Positions 14,277 to 20,781 of a DNA stretch of 40,270 nucleotides are shown piece by piece. The notes under the pieces were generated by a model that saw only the letters and a list, made by a program, of their open reading frames with translations, was not told the origin of the DNA and made no database searches. Position 1 is the first letter of the stretch. Every line of letters starts with the position of its first letter. The translations under genes and the position numbers were made by a program. Origin of the DNA: a virus; IMG/VR virus record IMGVR_UViG_3300025000_000227, positions 1 through 40,270 of that record. The stretch is one strand, 5' to 3'.

Positions 14277-15017
14277 TTAGTTCCAATCTTTCTGCTCAAT
14301 TACCGGAAGAATGCCGGACTTTTTCAACAAGGCATAAATGAACAATCTGCCTTTTTGTGTCCATTTAGTATTCATAGTGATATCAGGTCTGCCATCTTTG
14401 CGAACGATATTGATAGTTTCAGAATGGGTATACCCTTTGTCATGGTACTTGGTATAGAGTAGCCACTGTTCGCTCTGTTTGTACTGAACGCCCTGTTCGT
14501 GCAGAATAGTGTTCATTTCAAAGCCGCTCATACCGTAATCTTTGGCGATTTGGGTGATGGTGACCAGTCCCTTGTTTTTGAGAATAGTGTCTGTGTAGTC
14601 TGCTTTTGGCTTTAATTCGCTGATAACTTGGTCTTTCATTGTTAATTGAAGTGTAAGCCCGTCAAGTTGTTTTTGCGCGAATTGCAATGCCCTTGACATG
14701 ATAGATTCTGGACTATTCCACTTCTTTTCAAGTTCGATGAAATACTGCCTTGCTTGCTTGCCCTTATCGGTACGCTGAATCATGCAGAGTTCTTTTGCCA
14801 TTTCAACGGTGATTTGGTGATCGGTTGAAGGACGGCCACCAACAACTGGGGATTTACTCAAAAATGAGTAATAGTCAGTTCCTTCATTAAAGCCGTATTC
14901 TGCCATTCTTGGGAACCAGTCATTGTATCTGGTTTCTACTTCTAAAAATTCATGAAGCAACCTTGCTGATACTGTCTGCCTGTCGTTGTCGTAATTGATT
15001 GGAATAAGATTATTCAT
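14277..15017 (-). CDS. AntA/KilAC-type phage antirepressor, 246 aa
   Basis: The N-terminal AntA/AntB-like domain (VSARLLHEFLEVETRYNDWF, through KGKQARQYFIELE near 110) is followed by a KilAC-type C-terminal DNA-binding domain (about 125-240). Proteins of this kind relieve phage repression by binding repressor or DNA. It has its own start at 15017 after GTGAGGT and lies between the early operon and the Cro-like gene. Because the CI-like repressor lacks a self-cleaving domain, this protein is a reasonable candidate for the induction switch. Confidence 0.88.
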   Translation of the reverse strand: MNNLIPINYDNDRQTVSARLLHEFLEVETRYNDWFPRMAEYGFNEGTDYYSFLSKSPVVGGRPSTDHQITVEMAKELCMIQRTDKGKQARQYFIELEKKWNSPESIMSRALQFAQKQLDGLTLQLTMKDQVISELKPKADYTDTILKNKGLVTITQIAKDYGMSGFEMNTILHEQGVQYKQSEQWLLYTKYHDKGYTHSETINIVRKDGRPDITMNTKWTQKGRLFIYALLKKSGILPVIEQKDWN

Positions 15018-15082
15018 ATATGTACCTCACATTTCCATATTTCTACTTTTGTGATAATATTGTGTCGAAAGGGGGTGATATT

Positions 15083-15229
15083 GTGTTAAGTACTCAAAGC
15101 ACAACGGAGCATATATGTCCTCTTACTCAAAAACCTTGTCTTAGAGAATGTGAGTGGAATTTAGCTCCTGGCTGGAACAAAGGTGGTTGTGCAATTTCTA
15201 TAATTGCAAAGGCTTTAAAAAAGGATTAG
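15083..15229 (+). CDS. Small cysteine-rich protein, 48 aa
   Basis: GTG start at 15083 after AAAGGGGGTGAT. An upstream in-frame ATG lacks a ribosome site. Four cysteines (CPLTQKPCLREC and a later GGC) could bind metal. It is divergent from the antirepressor and convergent with the 47-aa gene, with a shared terminator between. Unknown function. Being read against the lytic direction, it may be expressed in the lysogen. Confidence 0.6.
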   Translation: MLSTQSTTEHICPLTQKPCLRECEWNLAPGWNKGGCAISIIAKALKKD

Positions 15230-15252
15230 GGGGAGATTCGGTCTCCCTTTCC
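15230..15252. terminator. Bidirectional terminator
   Basis: GGGAGA (15231-15236) pairs with TCTCCC (15242-15247) around TTCGG. On the plus strand TTTCC follows. On the minus strand the stem is followed by CCTAATCCTTTTTT. It lies exactly between convergent stop codons. Confidence 0.7.
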
Positions 15253-15396
15253 TTATGCCCCGGCGGCTATCATGCATAAATTAGCAATTGTTTCAGCCAC
15301 TTTGCAAGCAATGTCATACATTCCGCATTCTATTGCAGATTTTTGAACTTTCTGCAACTCTCTGATCTGTTCTTCTATAACTGCTTTGTAATCCAT
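15253..15396 (-). CDS. Small hypothetical protein, 47 aa
   Basis: Begins MDYKAVIEEQIRELQKVQKS at 15396 after AAGGAGGAAT and ends at the bidirectional terminator. Helical; the C-terminal half (VAETIANLCMIAAGA) is moderately hydrophobic. It is the second gene after the Cro-like regulator. Small helical proteins at this place are frequent in Bacillota prophages, but this one is not assigned. Confidence 0.6.
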   Translation of the reverse strand: MDYKAVIEEQIRELQKVQKSAIECGMYDIACKVAETIANLCMIAAGA

Positions 15397-15471
15397 TTGA
15401 TATTCCTCCTTTCCTTTGATGGTTATTCATTAGCTTGTCCTACTAAATATATCCGTTGGGTAAGTTTTGGA

Positions 15472-15687
15472 CTAAATTTTTTTATCGTTGAAAAGTGCGT
15501 CCATTGATACGCCCAAAACCTTTGATATCTTTCGCATAACCGGCAATTCAAAGTCAATTTCATTTGTCAACCTTCTATATAGTTGCCCGTATTCAAGCCC
15601 CGCTTGTTTTGCTATATGGACAAGTTTAAGGCCGCTATCCTCAACTTCTTTTGAAATCCGTGGATAGTTTTTCTCCCATTTAAACAT
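15472..15687 (-). CDS. Cro-like XRE regulator, 71 aa
   Basis: A single helix-turn-helix domain (LKLVHIAKQAGLEYGQLYRR) with the C-terminal pattern VLGVSMDALF common to XRE proteins. It is divergent from the CI-like repressor, with facing promoters in 15746-15842, the classic lysis-lysogeny switch arrangement. ATG at 15687 follows GGAGGTG. It probably represses the lysogenic promoter during lytic growth. Confidence 0.82.
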   Translation of the reverse strand: MFKWEKNYPRISKEVEDSGLKLVHIAKQAGLEYGQLYRRLTNEIDFELPVMRKISKVLGVSMDALFNDKKI

Positions 15688-15745
15688 TTGTTCACCTCCG
15701 TATAATTTTTGTCTGTTGGAATATTTTGCTTACCTTATGGATATA

Positions 15746-15774
15746 ATGTTATCATAGCCAATATTAAAAGTCAA
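15746..15774 (-). promoter_or_regulatory. Promoter of the Cro-like gene
   Basis: Minus strand TTGACT (15774-15769) and TAACAT (15751-15746), spacer 17. It is placed 60 bases upstream of the start and faces the repressor promoter. Confidence 0.65.
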
Positions 15775-15814
15775 ACGATTTAGGAAATAAATTTTCATAA
15801 ATGTATAATTTCTA

Positions 15815-15842
15815 TTGCCATTGGGTAAAATTGTGTTATAAT
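15815..15842 (+). promoter_or_regulatory. Promoter of the CI-like repressor and integrase
   Basis: TTGCCA (15815-15820) and a perfect TATAAT (15837-15842), spacer 16. The predicted start lies about 30 bases before the repressor ATG. Confidence 0.65.
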
Positions 15843-15877
15843 GAATATAAAATAATTGTTTTAAGGGGTATTTAATT

Positions 15878-16207
15878 ATGAACAGCAAGTTTTCACAAAG
15901 GATGAAGGAACTTAGAAAAGAGCGCGGTTTGACGCAGGACGAACTATCAAAATTATCGGGTATTTCATTCCCTACAATTAGCCGTTATGAAAATGGACAA
16001 AGGGATGAACCCAAACTGACAATCTTAAAAACGCTTGCAAACTACTTTGATGTGACAATAGATTACCTCGTTGGCGACACTGACATAAAAGAAACAAATT
16101 TTACTTCAGACGAAATAGGTAGAATATTCAATAACCTCGATGATGATGATAAGCGGATTCTTATGGATTTAGCAAAAACATTATTAAAGAAAGAAGGTAA
16201 AGTTTGA
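15878..16207 (+). CDS. CI-like XRE repressor without peptidase domain, 109 aa
   Basis: N-terminal helix-turn-helix (MKELRKERGLTQDELSKLSG, then PTISRYENGQ) with the following YFDVTIDYLVG helix. The last 40 residues are an acidic helical tail. There is no S24-type self-cleaving domain, and no ImmA-type protease gene is present in the phage, so RecA-triggered autocleavage is not available. It is co-transcribed with the integrase, whose ATG overlaps its stop (TGATG). Likely the maintenance repressor acting on the facing promoters. Confidence 0.86.
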   Translation: MNSKFSQRMKELRKERGLTQDELSKLSGISFPTISRYENGQRDEPKLTILKTLANYFDVTIDYLVGDTDIKETNFTSDEIGRIFNNLDDDDKRILMDLAKTLLKKEGKV

Positions 16208-17295
16208 TGTACAAGAGAAAGAAGGATAATCTTTGGGTACACGCTATAGATTTACCAAAAAGAAGGGGTGAGCCGCGCAAAAGAAAAAATCTATATGCTG
16301 ATGGCAATTTAACTGAGGCACAAGCTGAAAAAGTAATGAAGTCCAAACGACTTGAATTAGAATACCAGATTGAAAACAGCTTATATAGAAATCCCGGGAA
16401 CGCCGCCATTAGAGATTTAGTACTTGAATATAATGAGAACAATAGAAGTATTGCTGTGACTACACAGGCGCTTCATGAAATGTATGTAAAGAAGCACATT
16501 GCCCCAGATATCGGTGGGATTGGGCATGTTAAATTAAAAAATGCGTTACCTGTTGTATTTGAAAAATTCTATTATGATAAAATGCAAGTGGACAAGCTAT
16601 CACCCAACACAGTAATAAAACTTCATTCTTTTTTACACGCAGCTTTTAAGTACGCCGTTAGAAACAATATGCTTTTAACCAACCCACTAGATGCCGTAAA
16701 ATGCCCTAAAGAGGTCAAATATACTCCACGCATACCAACTGACCAGGAGTTTTTAAAGTTGCTAGAATCATCCCGTGGAACGATTGATGAGGTTGCTATT
16801 GTATTGGCTGGCGTATTAAGTCTATGTAGGGGTGAGATATTTGGTTTGAAGTGGTCTGACATAGATTGGGATAACCAGAGAATAACCATTGAAGAAACAT
16901 TTGTACATTGGGATAAAAATATAAGGAAAGACCCGAAAGCCGATGCAAGGAATAGGACGATGTATGTCCCTCAATTCGTTTTAGACATACTTAAGAAATA
17001 TAGATCATCCCTAAAAGTGGTCGGCGTATATGTCTGTGAAAAGTACCTTCCTGACGCTTACGGAAAACATTTTAAAAAATTAGCGGACAAGCATGGTCTA
17101 AAAGGTGTTACACTCCATAAACTAAGACATTATAATGCAGTAATTATGATGAAACTGAATATCCCGGATAAAGTTGCAGCAGGGCGAACCGGTCACAGCC
17201 AATTATCAACTTTGCAAGAAGTGTACCAACATGCCACACTGGATGCAGATAAAATGGCAAGCGATAAAATAAGTAATTTCTTTGCGACTAAATAA
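16207..17295 (+). CDS. int: Tyrosine integrase, 362 aa
   Basis: Site-specific recombinase. The N-terminal 50 residues are an arm-site-binding domain (YKRKKDNLWVHAIDLPKRRG), followed by a SAM-like core-binding domain (about 75-165) and the catalytic domain. Catalytic residues are visible: Arg near 208 in LCRGEIFGLKW, His304 and Arg307 in HKLRH, His330 in GRTGH, and the nucleophile Tyr340 in EVYQH. The ATG at 16207 is chosen over a TTG one codon earlier because it overlaps the repressor stop. attP lies directly downstream, and the four arm repeats fit this domain layout. Confidence 0.95.
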   Translation: MYKRKKDNLWVHAIDLPKRRGEPRKRKNLYADGNLTEAQAEKVMKSKRLELEYQIENSLYRNPGNAAIRDLVLEYNENNRSIAVTTQALHEMYVKKHIAPDIGGIGHVKLKNALPVVFEKFYYDKMQVDKLSPNTVIKLHSFLHAAFKYAVRNNMLLTNPLDAVKCPKEVKYTPRIPTDQEFLKLLESSRGTIDEVAIVLAGVLSLCRGEIFGLKWSDIDWDNQRITIEETFVHWDKNIRKDPKADARNRTMYVPQFVLDILKKYRSSLKVVGVYVCEKYLPDAYGKHFKKLADKHGLKGVTLHKLRHYNAVIMMKLNIPDKVAAGRTGHSQLSTLQEVYQHATLDADKMASDKISNFFATK

Positions 17296-17298
17296 TTC

Positions 17299-17319
17299 AT
17301 GTAGCCATTTATGTAGCCA
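17299..17319 (+). promoter_or_regulatory. attP left arm sites (2 x ATGTAGCCA)
   Basis: Two identical 9-mers at 17299-17307 and 17311-17319, 12 bases apart, immediately after the integrase stop. They match the pair at 17535-17555 in sequence, orientation and spacing. Likely integrase arm-binding sites. Confidence 0.7.
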
Positions 17320-17435
17320 TACTTTTTACAACGAGCAAAATACTTTCCTATCGGATAGAACAATTTTTATAGAATGTTGATATATGTGGGTTTGAATTAG
17401 ATAGGGTTTGGAGGTTTTACCTAGTGGAAATATTT

Positions 17436-17495
17436 CTAGCTTCAGGTGCTAGAGCTCGCAAGGGTGTGCAGGTTCAAGTCCTGTTTCCCGCACCA
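17436..17495 (+). other. attP core: 3' part of tRNA-Leu(CAG)
   Basis: Sixty bases reproduce a tRNA-Leu from the anticodon stem to CCA: stem CTAGC/GCTAG with loop TTCAGGT (anticodon CAG), a variable arm with GCAA loop, T-arm GCAGG/CCTGT with TTCAAGT, acceptor strand TTCCCGC, then ACCA. No D-arm or 5' acceptor strand precedes it, so it is not a functional tRNA gene. It is the copy that restores the host tRNA when the phage integrates. Confidence 0.85.
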
Positions 17496-17530
17496 AGGGC
17501 TTCACGGTTTTCGTGAAGCCCTTTTATTTT
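17496..17530 (+). terminator. Terminator after the tRNA end
   Basis: GGGCTTCACG (17497-17506) pairs perfectly with CGTGAAGCCC (17512-17521) around a GTTTT loop, followed by TTTTATTTT. It ends the integrase transcript and, after integration, could terminate the restored host tRNA. Confidence 0.85.
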
Positions 17531-17534
17531 GCCA

Positions 17535-17555
17535 ATGTAGCCAAAAATGTAGCCA
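17535..17555 (+). promoter_or_regulatory. attP right arm sites (2 x ATGTAGCCA)
   Basis: Copies at 17535-17543 and 17547-17555, again 12 bases apart and in the same orientation as the left pair. The tRNA core lies between the two pairs. Confidence 0.7.
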
Positions 17556-17581
17556 CGCCATTTACTTTTACAGCTATACTA

Positions 17582-17809
17582 TTAGTAAAATAAGTTAAGT
17601 TCCTCCCTTTTGATAATGAAATTCATTCCATCTTTAAAGGCTCTTTGATATGCAATTTCAAAGATTCGGATAGTATACGAGTTGATAAGTGAATCATCTG
17701 TTTCATTCGTTAATTCTTTGATCTGGAAAATTAGTCTTTTGTACTCATTGTCTGCTGTAAGTGATTTTTCCATTATGTTGTCAAATTCCTCACCGTCAAT
17801 CTTAAGCAT
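17582..17809 (-). CDS. Small protein behind a LexA-like box, 75 aa
   Basis: Mostly helical and charged (EFDNIMEKSLTADNEYKRL, then a Thr/Asp-rich turn and a helix RIFEIAYQRAFKDGMNF). No family is recognised. ATG at 17809 follows GGGAGAT. Its promoter (17857-17885) carries a GAAC-N4-GTTC box over the start point, so it may be induced by DNA damage. It stands alone beside attP, read opposite to the integrase. A role as prophage inducer or antirepressor is inference from regulation and position. Confidence 0.65.
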   Translation of the reverse strand: MLKIDGEEFDNIMEKSLTADNEYKRLIFQIKELTNETDDSLINSYTIRIFEIAYQRAFKDGMNFIIKREELNLFY

Positions 17810-17839
17810 AACATATCTCCCTTGCTATTTAATTTAGTC

Positions 17840-17853
17840 CGAACGCTTGTTCT
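17840..17853. promoter_or_regulatory. LexA (SOS) box-like site
   Basis: CGAACGCTTGTTCT, matching 12 of 14 positions of the Bacillus CGAACRNRYGTTYC consensus. It lies four bases downstream of the -10 box. A bare GAAC-N4-GTTC is expected about once by chance in a genome this size, so the position is the main support. Confidence 0.5.
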
Positions 17854-17856
17854 ATT

Positions 17857-17885
17857 ATTCTACTCCCGCTACTATAAAATTACAA
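17857..17885 (-). promoter_or_regulatory. Promoter of the 75-aa gene
   Basis: Minus strand TTGTAA (17885-17880) and TAGAAT (17862-17857), spacer 17, directly upstream of the LexA-like box. Confidence 0.55.
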
Positions 17886-18099
17886 CACCAATATTGGATA
17901 TATTTATATTATAATCCGTCCATAGACTCATTTACAACGGGACATAATATCCATAAACCCGACATGTGATGCACAAATGTTCACCTAAATAACCTTCAAA
18001 CATATGTATAATAAGACGCGCAGAAAATTCGACAAAATGTGATGTTACAGAAATTTAATTCTTTAAAATAATGACAGCAAAGGCAGACGTACGTAGGCG
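17886..18099. other. Intergenic region without gene
   Basis: AT-rich stretch between the 75-aa gene and the orphan XRE gene. No coding frame with a ribosome site was seen. One isolated TATAAT near 18007 lacks a -35 partner. Confidence 0.5.
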
Positions 18100-18300
18100 T
18101 TAACGCTTTAACGATATTATATCGCCAATTTCGACCTTTAGATGGCGTGCAAGAATTTCAAGAGTTTCAAGATTGACGTATTCATCTTTATTGATCTTAG
18201 CAAGCGTTGTATGGCTTATTCCGGTTTCAATTTCAAGCGTTTTCATCTGTATTTCTCTTTCAGATATAATGTTTCTCAACTTTTTGTATGTTATTGCCAC
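18100..18300 (-). CDS. Orphan XRE-family regulator, 66 aa
   Basis: Compact helix-turn-helix (QMKTLEIETGISHTTLAKIN) with the C-terminal pattern LEILARHLKVEIGDI. It is one of three XRE proteins in the lysogeny block and is divergent from the membrane protein at 18452. GTG start at 18300. Two 20-bp direct repeats upstream (18331-18370) overlap its promoter region and are probable operators. It could control the accessory membrane protein and itself. Confidence 0.78.
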   Translation of the reverse strand: MAITYKKLRNIISEREIQMKTLEIETGISHTTLAKINKDEYVNLETLEILARHLKVEIGDIISLKR

Positions 18301-18319
18301 TCAACGCACCCCGAAAGCC

Positions 18320-18325
18320 ATTATA
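18320..18325 (-). promoter_or_regulatory. -10 box of the orphan XRE gene
   Basis: A perfect TATAAT on the minus strand (18325-18320), 20 bases before the GTG. No good -35 is present; the tandem repeat occupies that position, so activation or autoregulation is likely. Confidence 0.45.
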
Positions 18326-18330
18326 TATTA

Positions 18331-18370
18331 AAATTCCAGCTTTCTTGCATAAATTCCAGATATCTTGCGT
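18331..18370. promoter_or_regulatory. Tandem 20-bp operators
   Basis: Two abutting copies, AAATTCCAGCTTTCTTGCAT and AAATTCCAGATATCTTGCGT, match at 17 of 20 positions. They lie between divergent genes, one encoding an XRE protein, at the -35 position of its promoter. Confidence 0.6.
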
Positions 18371-18451
18371 GTATTGTTTTTTTAACAATAGAAAACTTTT
18401 TATATTGCATAATGTAAAATTATGTTATACGATGGCATAGGAGGCGATAAG

Positions 18452-19066
18452 ATGAGAGATTATTATTATATATTTACTGCAATATGTTTACTGTTAACAT
18501 TAGGAACCATCACGGCAATTTTATTAAGCTTGCTTCTACGACCATTTAAACTAGCACTTCATCGTTATAGAGTTAATAAAATAAATAAAGAGTATCCAGG
18601 CGACGGCCCAATATTTAGTTCAAAATACCCAACTGATTATTTAGAATTAAAAATTCCTATATATAAAGACTTCTTTTGTTGGCTTCATAATGCTAAATTT
18701 ACTTGCCATGCAATTGTAGTAATGATCGCAGTCTTTGCGACATTAAGTGTTTATACTTATTATTGGGGAAGTAATACTATAGGCAGCGTATTCAGTAGAA
18801 ATGAATATGATACCAAATATTATGTTCAATTATTTCCCGAAGGGAGTGAATCAAAAAATTATCTTGTTCCAGCCGATCTCCACGTTGACCAATACGGAAT
18901 AGCCATTGATAAAGTGTACTGGCCTAATGGCGGTTACACCACATTCGGCAATTATGATAGCAATGATACGCAGGAATTCTATGATAATAAGCGTGTTACT
19001 CTTAAGGATGATGAAGATCGCGAATGGATAATAATTTTAACAGATAAAAAAGTAACAAAAAAATAA
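18452..19066 (+). CDS. Two-helix membrane protein, lysogeny accessory gene, 204 aa
   Basis: Two transmembrane helices (about residues 5-30 and 77-100) flank a basic cytoplasmic loop. A C-terminal domain of about 100 residues follows, rich in beta and aromatic residues, predicted outside the membrane. The ATG at 18452 follows GGAGG at a good distance; an in-frame ATG ten codons upstream has none. It is read against the late genes, next to its own regulator, in the place where prophages carry superinfection-exclusion or host-fitness genes. No family is recognised, so that role is inference. Confidence 0.7.
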   Translation: MRDYYYIFTAICLLLTLGTITAILLSLLLRPFKLALHRYRVNKINKEYPGDGPIFSSKYPTDYLELKIPIYKDFFCWLHNAKFTCHAIVVMIAVFATLSVYTYYWGSNTIGSVFSRNEYDTKYYVQLFPEGSESKNYLVPADLHVDQYGIAIDKVYWPNGGYTTFGNYDSNDTQEFYDNKRVTLKDDEDREWIIILTDKKVTKK

Positions 19067-19103
19067 ACCTCAGCATAACAGCTAAATGCTGCTATACTGA
19101 GGT
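19050..19103 (-). terminator. Terminator of the late operon
   Basis: An imperfect stem CCTCAG...CTGAGG (19069-19102) around TAAAT is followed on the minus strand by TTTATTTTTTTG. It ends transcription just after the holin gene. Confidence 0.65.
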
Positions 19104-19148
19104 AAGGAGGAAGGCCATTGCTGGCAATATCATTAATCTGTGGAGTTG

Positions 19149-19346
19149 TCAGAATGAAGTTTTATTACTAGGATTGTTCAGCAAGCCAAAAAGTACGCCA
19201 AGCTGCAACGCTCCTGCAACTACATCACCGATCATACCGGTGTCTATGCCGTATTTTGCCCATATGCCGGTTATCTGTCCTATGCTGATTATCTGTGCTA
19301 CTACTGCTCCCCAAAATACCGGGCTTTTCCATCTGTTCTGTGTCAT
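19149..19346 (-). CDS. Phage holin, 65 aa
   Basis: Small membrane protein of the short Bacillota holin type: KSPVFWGAVVAQIISIGQIT near the N-terminus and a second hydrophobic stretch VVAGALQLGVLFGLLNNPS. Two membrane segments and a polar end fit proteins that open the membrane to release endolysin. Its ATG overlaps the endolysin stop (ATGA). It is the last gene of the late operon. Confidence 0.85.
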   Translation of the reverse strand: MTQNRWKSPVFWGAVVAQIISIGQITGIWAKYGIDTGMIGDVVAGALQLGVLFGLLNNPSNKTSF

Positions 19347-20470
19347 AATAATTCTCCCTTCAAATATTTATATGTTCCATTCGCCAGCCTCACAGCTATT
19401 GAATTAAACTCTTCATGTATCCATTCAGCCTGTTTTGCTTCATCATGGAAACTTACTTCTAAAATTGTCGATACTGCCAATGTCTGATTAAGCGCTCCTA
19501 AATCAGTGCGTTTCCTTACTCCTGCATCAGCCGTTGGTGTGAGATCAGCGAGTTCGTTATACAAATATGTTGCGAGGATTTTACCCTTATCCGACACATA
19601 CAGTGCCGAGCAACCTTTGGCATATTCTCCAGCATCACTGTGTAATTCGATGTGATAGCCTTTGCCGCCGTTTGCCTTGATAAACTTGTTTGACAGGGCT
19701 ATACTTGCCTTTAAATTGCCACTGTCTGAGCCTGTATTCTGTAATGGTATAAGATACACATTCAACCGCTTATCTGCGCTCAGAATGGTGTGTAGGCTCT
19801 TTGCTATAGTGTACATATGGTCTTGCTCTGTATCTCCCAATTTACATTTATTGTTTCTCTGTTGTGAGTAGGCAATAACTATGTTGATTCTCTCTGCCTC
19901 GATCGGCTCATATGCCACCAATGCCCCCGCAATAGCCCGGCCTTGGTCGTGTAGTGTGCCATCGTAGTAACCTGTTGAACCACCGGAATCACCTTGAAAC
20001 GCTATTGTGCAACCCTTACCCAGCATGTAATCAGCGAGTTCATATGTAGTCATGCTGTCCACTGTGACAAATAGGATATTGCCATTAGCTTTCTGCCCAC
20101 ACGCCGTTCTGCTATTCTTGCCTGTGGACATTTTAGCAGGATTCTGAATGTTAATTTTGCCATCCAGTATGAGTGTTATAGCGATTCCGGCGCCAACTTG
20201 TGCGCCAGGTACATCACCGAAAGTCAATTTACCATCCTTGTAACTCATTGATTTGTATGTATTGGATGGAACCTGTATCTGTACGCCGTCCTGTTCAATC
20301 TCGCCGTAGCCGTTTGAATTGCCTACCCAATCAAACACATTCCAGTTGATAGCCATTGCAACACGTTCATTGGCTTTAGGGCGAGGGATTTTGTTGAGGC
20401 GTTCAAGTTTATTGGGTTCGCCTAGTTCGTAAGCGAAACGGTACTGTTTAGGGTCGAATTCGAAGATCAT
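19343..20470 (-). CDS. Endolysin: phosphodiester-glycosidase-like domain fused to Amidase_3-like domain, 375 aa
   Basis: The C-terminal half (about 194-372) resembles N-acetylmuramoyl-L-alanine amidase of the Amidase_3 fold: GDTEQDHM near 212-219, YHIELHSDAG with His277, and ILEVSF with Glu338. The usual first zinc histidine is absent from IVIAYSQQRN, as in an atypical phage subgroup. The N-terminal half (1-190) resembles the NAGPA/phosphodiester glycosidase fold, with RTACGQKANGNILFVTVDS at 121-139 and GDSGGS at 160-165. It is coupled to the XhlA-like gene and the holin gene. The two domains may cut different bonds of the wall; this is inferred. Confidence 0.85.
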   Translation of the reverse strand: MIFEFDPKQYRFAYELGEPNKLERLNKIPRPKANERVAMAINWNVFDWVGNSNGYGEIEQDGVQIQVPSNTYKSMSYKDGKLTFGDVPGAQVGAGIAITLILDGKINIQNPAKMSTGKNSRTACGQKANGNILFVTVDSMTTYELADYMLGKGCTIAFQGDSGGSTGYYDGTLHDQGRAIAGALVAYEPIEAERINIVIAYSQQRNNKCKLGDTEQDHMYTIAKSLHTILSADKRLNVYLIPLQNTGSDSGNLKASIALSNKFIKANGGKGYHIELHSDAGEYAKGCSALYVSDKGKILATYLYNELADLTPTADAGVRKRTDLGALNQTLAVSTILEVSFHDEAKQAEWIHEEFNSIAVRLANGTYKYLKGELL

Positions 20471-20661
20471 TATTTACCTCCCCATTTAAAGATAAAAGTT
20501 ATAGCCGCAGCAATAAACCCACCTATCATTGTTCGCCATAACCATATTTGGTTGTCCTCTACTTTGTCGATGCGGTCTTTTAGACCGTTGTCAATCTTTG
20601 TTTCCACCCGCACCAGCCTTTCCCTAATGTCGATTAAGACCTCTTGAATTTTTTCATCCAT
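20470..20661 (-). CDS. XhlA-like lysis protein, 63 aa
   Basis: An N-terminal coiled coil (VLIDIRERLVRVETKIDNGL) and one C-terminal membrane helix (IGGFIAAAITFIF) are the two features of XhlA (haemolysin XhlA family). In PBSX, XhlA acts with a holin to trigger lysis. It is the first gene of the three-gene lysis cassette and shares bases with the endolysin start. Confidence 0.85.
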   Translation of the reverse strand: MDEKIQEVLIDIRERLVRVETKIDNGLKDRIDKVEDNQIWLWRTMIGGFIAAAITFIFKWGGK

Positions 20662-20693
20662 CTTGCACCGCCTTTCGTTATGTGATAATATTG

Positions 20694-20734
20694 AAAAACC
20701 TTCCTTTGTTAGCGCACCGCCGACAATTGGAAGG
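20694..20734 (-). terminator. Terminator before the lysis cassette
   Basis: On the minus strand CCTTCC...GGAAGG, with inner TTGT/ACAA and GC pairing, is followed by TTTTTC. It separates the ejection-protein gene from the lysis genes, so lysis gene expression may depend on read-through or a local promoter that is not clear. Confidence 0.65.
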
Positions 20735-20740
20735 TAAAGT

Positions 20741-20775
20741 AAGAGCCGGTTGGAGTTTCAGTCCTTCCGGCTCTT
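20741..20775 (-). terminator. Second hairpin after the large ejection-protein gene
   Basis: AAGAGCCGG (20741-20749) pairs perfectly with CCGGCTCTT (20767-20775). The T-tail on the minus strand is weak (CTTACTTTA). It may protect the 3' end or terminate partly. Confidence 0.5.
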
Positions 20776-20781
20776 GGGATT

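Noticed and set aside
17436-17495. Functional phage tRNA-Leu gene
   Set aside because: The D-arm and the 5' acceptor strand are missing, and the sequence lies at the expected attP position beside the integrase.
19092-19171. Plus-strand 17-codon hydrophobic peptide after AAGGAGG (TTG at 19118), as a type I toxin, supported by a 12-base word CTATACTGAGGT shared with the region before 25655
   Set aside because: A shared 12-mer is expected by chance in 40 kb, the start is TTG, and no antitoxin RNA is visible. The late-operon terminator explains the hairpin.
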